A DNA stretch of 64,000 bases from Clostridia bacterium (GTDB lineage Bacteria; Bacillota; Clostridia; Monoglobales; Monoglobaceae): the NCBI GenBank assembly GCA_017546145.1, contig JAFYXN010000021.1:1-64000 (forward strand), read 5' to 3'. Under the pieces are notes generated by a model that had not been told where the DNA came from, ran no database searches, and saw only the letters and a list, made by a program, of their open reading frames with translations. Shown piece by piece: positions 63,101-64,000 of the stretch. The position numbers and the translations under genes were made by a program. Within the stretch, counting starts at the first letter, position 1. Each line of letters begins with the position of its first letter.

Positions 63101-64000
63101 TTATTACGAGGGCGAAAACCGTGTAACAGCAGGTCTTGTAATAAACCATAGCCTTCAGTATGAAAATATGGGGATGACATCTTCCTTCTATCAAAATGGA
63201 GATGGTGCGATTGTTGCTACCGGATTTACTGCAGCATCAGAAACAACGGATAACGGTAATAACTGGAAAGTTGAACTTGCATCAAACACATCAAATGAAA
63301 CTGCTACTCAGCTTGTTACAATGCCTAATGGAGATTTGGTTAAGGTTACCGGTGACTTTAAAATGGTAAGCTCAAGGTCAAAGGATGGAGGCAAGAGTTG
63401 GAGTACACCTGTTCGTCTGTGGGGCGATGACTTCCAGCCGTTTAAGAACCCGAGCGTTTCTGTTTCACGTCTTACTGCAACAAAGGACGGTAAACTGTAT
63501 CTTGTTACATCACAGGGTGATGAGGACTATGGTTACTCAGATATCTGGTATTCATTAGACGGTGGTGAAAGTTGGAATAAGTCAGAAACTGTTTTGACTA
63601 CTCACAACACAGGAATTATTATGAACGAAGCAATTATCGTTGATACTCCCAGAGAAAACGAGGTTTGGTTCTACGGACGTTCAGATTCAGGCTTCCTTGA
63701 TTACTGGATTTCATACGATAATGGCAAGACCTTTGATCTTACACCGCATCATACACAGCTGATTCAGTCAGAGACCTGTTACAAGGTTATAAGAGACTGG
63801 AACTATGATAACGTATATTATGCGATATTCCACTACGACACAGAAACCTCCAATGAGCGTGGTCAGCAGATGCCCAGAAACAAGACGTCGCTTGCTGTAA
63901 GCTATGACGGAATGGAGACTTGGGAGTATATCACAGATGTAATGGAAACAAATATGTATCCGTCACTTCACACAAGTGACTCCAACGTCGCTCTTTTGGA
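60132..64000 (+). CDS. giant secreted LamG / Ig-like / BNR (sialidase-like) protein, 3' truncated
   Basis: An open frame from ATG 60132 (RBS AAAGGA) to the window end, at least 1289 residues. Order: signal peptide (cleavage after VFA, residue 25), two LamG-like sandwiches (about 30-190 and 200-400), two Ig-like modules (from VTITSPKNHSQIAESKNITL), further beta domains including another LamG-like one. It ends in a BNR/sialidase-type propeller with Asp-box motifs SKDGGKSW, SLDGGESW, SYDNGKTF and SYDGMETW. This suggests glycan binding and possibly glycoside hydrolysis. Catalytic residues cannot be confirmed because the C-terminus, and any SLH anchor, is missing. Confidence 0.85.
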   Translation, partial: MKKIIAILCALTLMFSTLIPVEVFAARGETGSNAWEGWTASGKNASIKDGIGRLTSDGSGTSNLLYKWANQPTKLTMSFSMRVNGVSSSMGMWICDGIARAGFYIQSNRVMSMDTGEFIMVPDMGNWHDYVLEVDMEAKIQHLYVDEVLMGTTSLKQKDPKGTVNIWAEQSGADFEIENISFMSNVAETDEERLQLTEEYTEPFFFDFDSQGGWTYETPKSVTRNDEEGIIRLSSGPLFGDLTTQTLHTLERPLRPPTNYDMEWRMKLSDIHAMGGQPAMTSLELSTDNRHAWLYIYENRIWHNGYSLDDDVHDGYGFPYSAQDDEWHTWKAEVRGQYISWYVDDELLITYEMLNKETNRWHVCMWQQHNITLSGDAFFDWIRYTPYFENVTITSPKNHSQIAESKNITLQASAPVGTEYVDYYIGDVAVGRGYAPNYEYVLENAKLGTYEVYAKVGDKQSSKTTIYVKRAFDASVKISNNNIKQGGSVTAQLETTHISQQTKAVKADYYVNGKKIASSNKAPFKVSLNDFKVGTASIYARVTNAEGTVLDTETVYVDVDEANGKKLKIGREYQVDYTYKSGTGKFELTDGYFKYSITHTKDKISYETIDGTEEYKLGEGEYKAVVTSGYAEVYHNGQFAFSFFMPRSDAEVKKTTFGLKDVNLSASGVKAEIWSKDWKGEAKFVADDVPNTQYYSLEFDKTDASEETLIFYDGMFENEIFFREDGLYVNRQLTFQVPKTELKIADSYKPGYYRVTVGFGIAQIFCDNKFVGSYRCFKAGHKPQLIREMTNPSASTIMVIKNSDDVFYHTEDFEGNNEFSYNDYFQTRVGHQNDGDKHSLTQTKGTKNGNSYVKIEGTGTYMLNGNAKNPVFKFRAMTEKRKGKIYFTVRRTAHRDQQDRIGYDFETEQWYFDEYDENRKYQTIATKKDSNAFAANKWYEFEIKFDDRMVTLFCNGKEVISGEEAGTYVEVYYGRPGFGAENGTMCIDDIYYEGENRVTAGLVINHSLQYENMGMTSSFYQNGDGAIVATGFTAASETTDNGNNWKVELASNTSNETATQLVTMPNGDLVKVTGDFKMVSSRSKDGGKSWSTPVRLWGDDFQPFKNPSVSVSRLTATKDGKLYLVTSQGDEDYGYSDIWYSLDGGESWNKSETVLTTHNTGIIMNEAIIVDTPRENEVWFYGRSDSGFLDYWISYDNGKTFDLTPHHTQLIQSETCYKVIRDWNYDNVYYAIFHYDTETSNERGQQMPRNKTSLAVSYDGMETWEYITDVMETNMYPSLHTSDSNVALL

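Overview
The window comes from a low-GC, Gram-positive, anaerobic Clostridia-type chromosome. The evidence is the RNase Y-YmdB pair, a yabM-mazG-rqcP-like cluster, ClpE, an [FeFe]-hydrogenase operon, a V-type ATPase operon, S-layer homology (SLH) proteins, strong sigma-A-like promoters (TTGACA-17-TATAAT) and frequent UUG starts. An uncultured gut-type Oscillospirales/Monoglobales-like organism would fit, but that placement is inference only.

Layout. 1-6.6 kb is an accessory, AT-rich region. It holds the tail of an unknown gene, a small Cro/C1-type repressor next to an operator-like promoter, a GtrA-GtrB-GT-C glycan-modification operon with a hairpin in its leader, and a two-gene type II-like restriction-modification cassette bracketed by 24-bp imperfect direct repeats. 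6.6-7.3 kb is a five-tRNA operon on the minus strand (Gly-Arg-His-Gln-Lys). 7.4-19.5 kb is housekeeping: clpE, a eukaryote-type ileS, rny, ymdB, pgeF, an orphan oligopeptide-binding lipoprotein and dinB.

19.5-27.9 kb is a hydrogen-metabolism block. A putative redox-signalling set (DRTGG protein, SpoIIAB-like ATPase, non-canonical [FeFe]-hydrogenase homologue, second DRTGG protein, PHP phosphoesterase) precedes an NAD(P)-linked multi-subunit [FeFe] hydrogenase operon (HndA, HATPase, HndB, HndC, HndD) that has a Rex-like operator in its leader. 28.0-36.8 kb is a complete V-type ATPase operon (G/H-I-K-E-C-F-A-B-D) whose rotor subunit carries the Na+-ligand set. The two blocks suggest coupling of fermentative electron disposal with Na+ energetics.

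36.9-51.4 kb holds tRNA pairs (Lys-Glu, Asp-Thr), htpG, an AraC regulator, a DtxR/MntR-type regulator, a yabM-mazG-rqcP-like cluster, an EF-G paralogue, an erythrin-VIT iron protein, an aldo/keto reductase, an AI-2E family permease and nagB. Just after the Asp-Thr tRNAs is a remarkable 180-bp array of mini-hairpins. Its spacer motif (GTGAAAT) occurs four times in one orientation and then four times in the reverse-complement orientation.

51.7-64 kb is a cell-surface cluster of four consecutive secreted proteins: a 344-residue LamG-like protein, a 1490-residue protein with a Gly-rich linker and three SLH repeats, an 896-residue SLH protein, and a giant LamG/Ig/BNR (sialidase-like) protein that runs off the window. 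All products and functions are assigned by reading motifs, not by database search.
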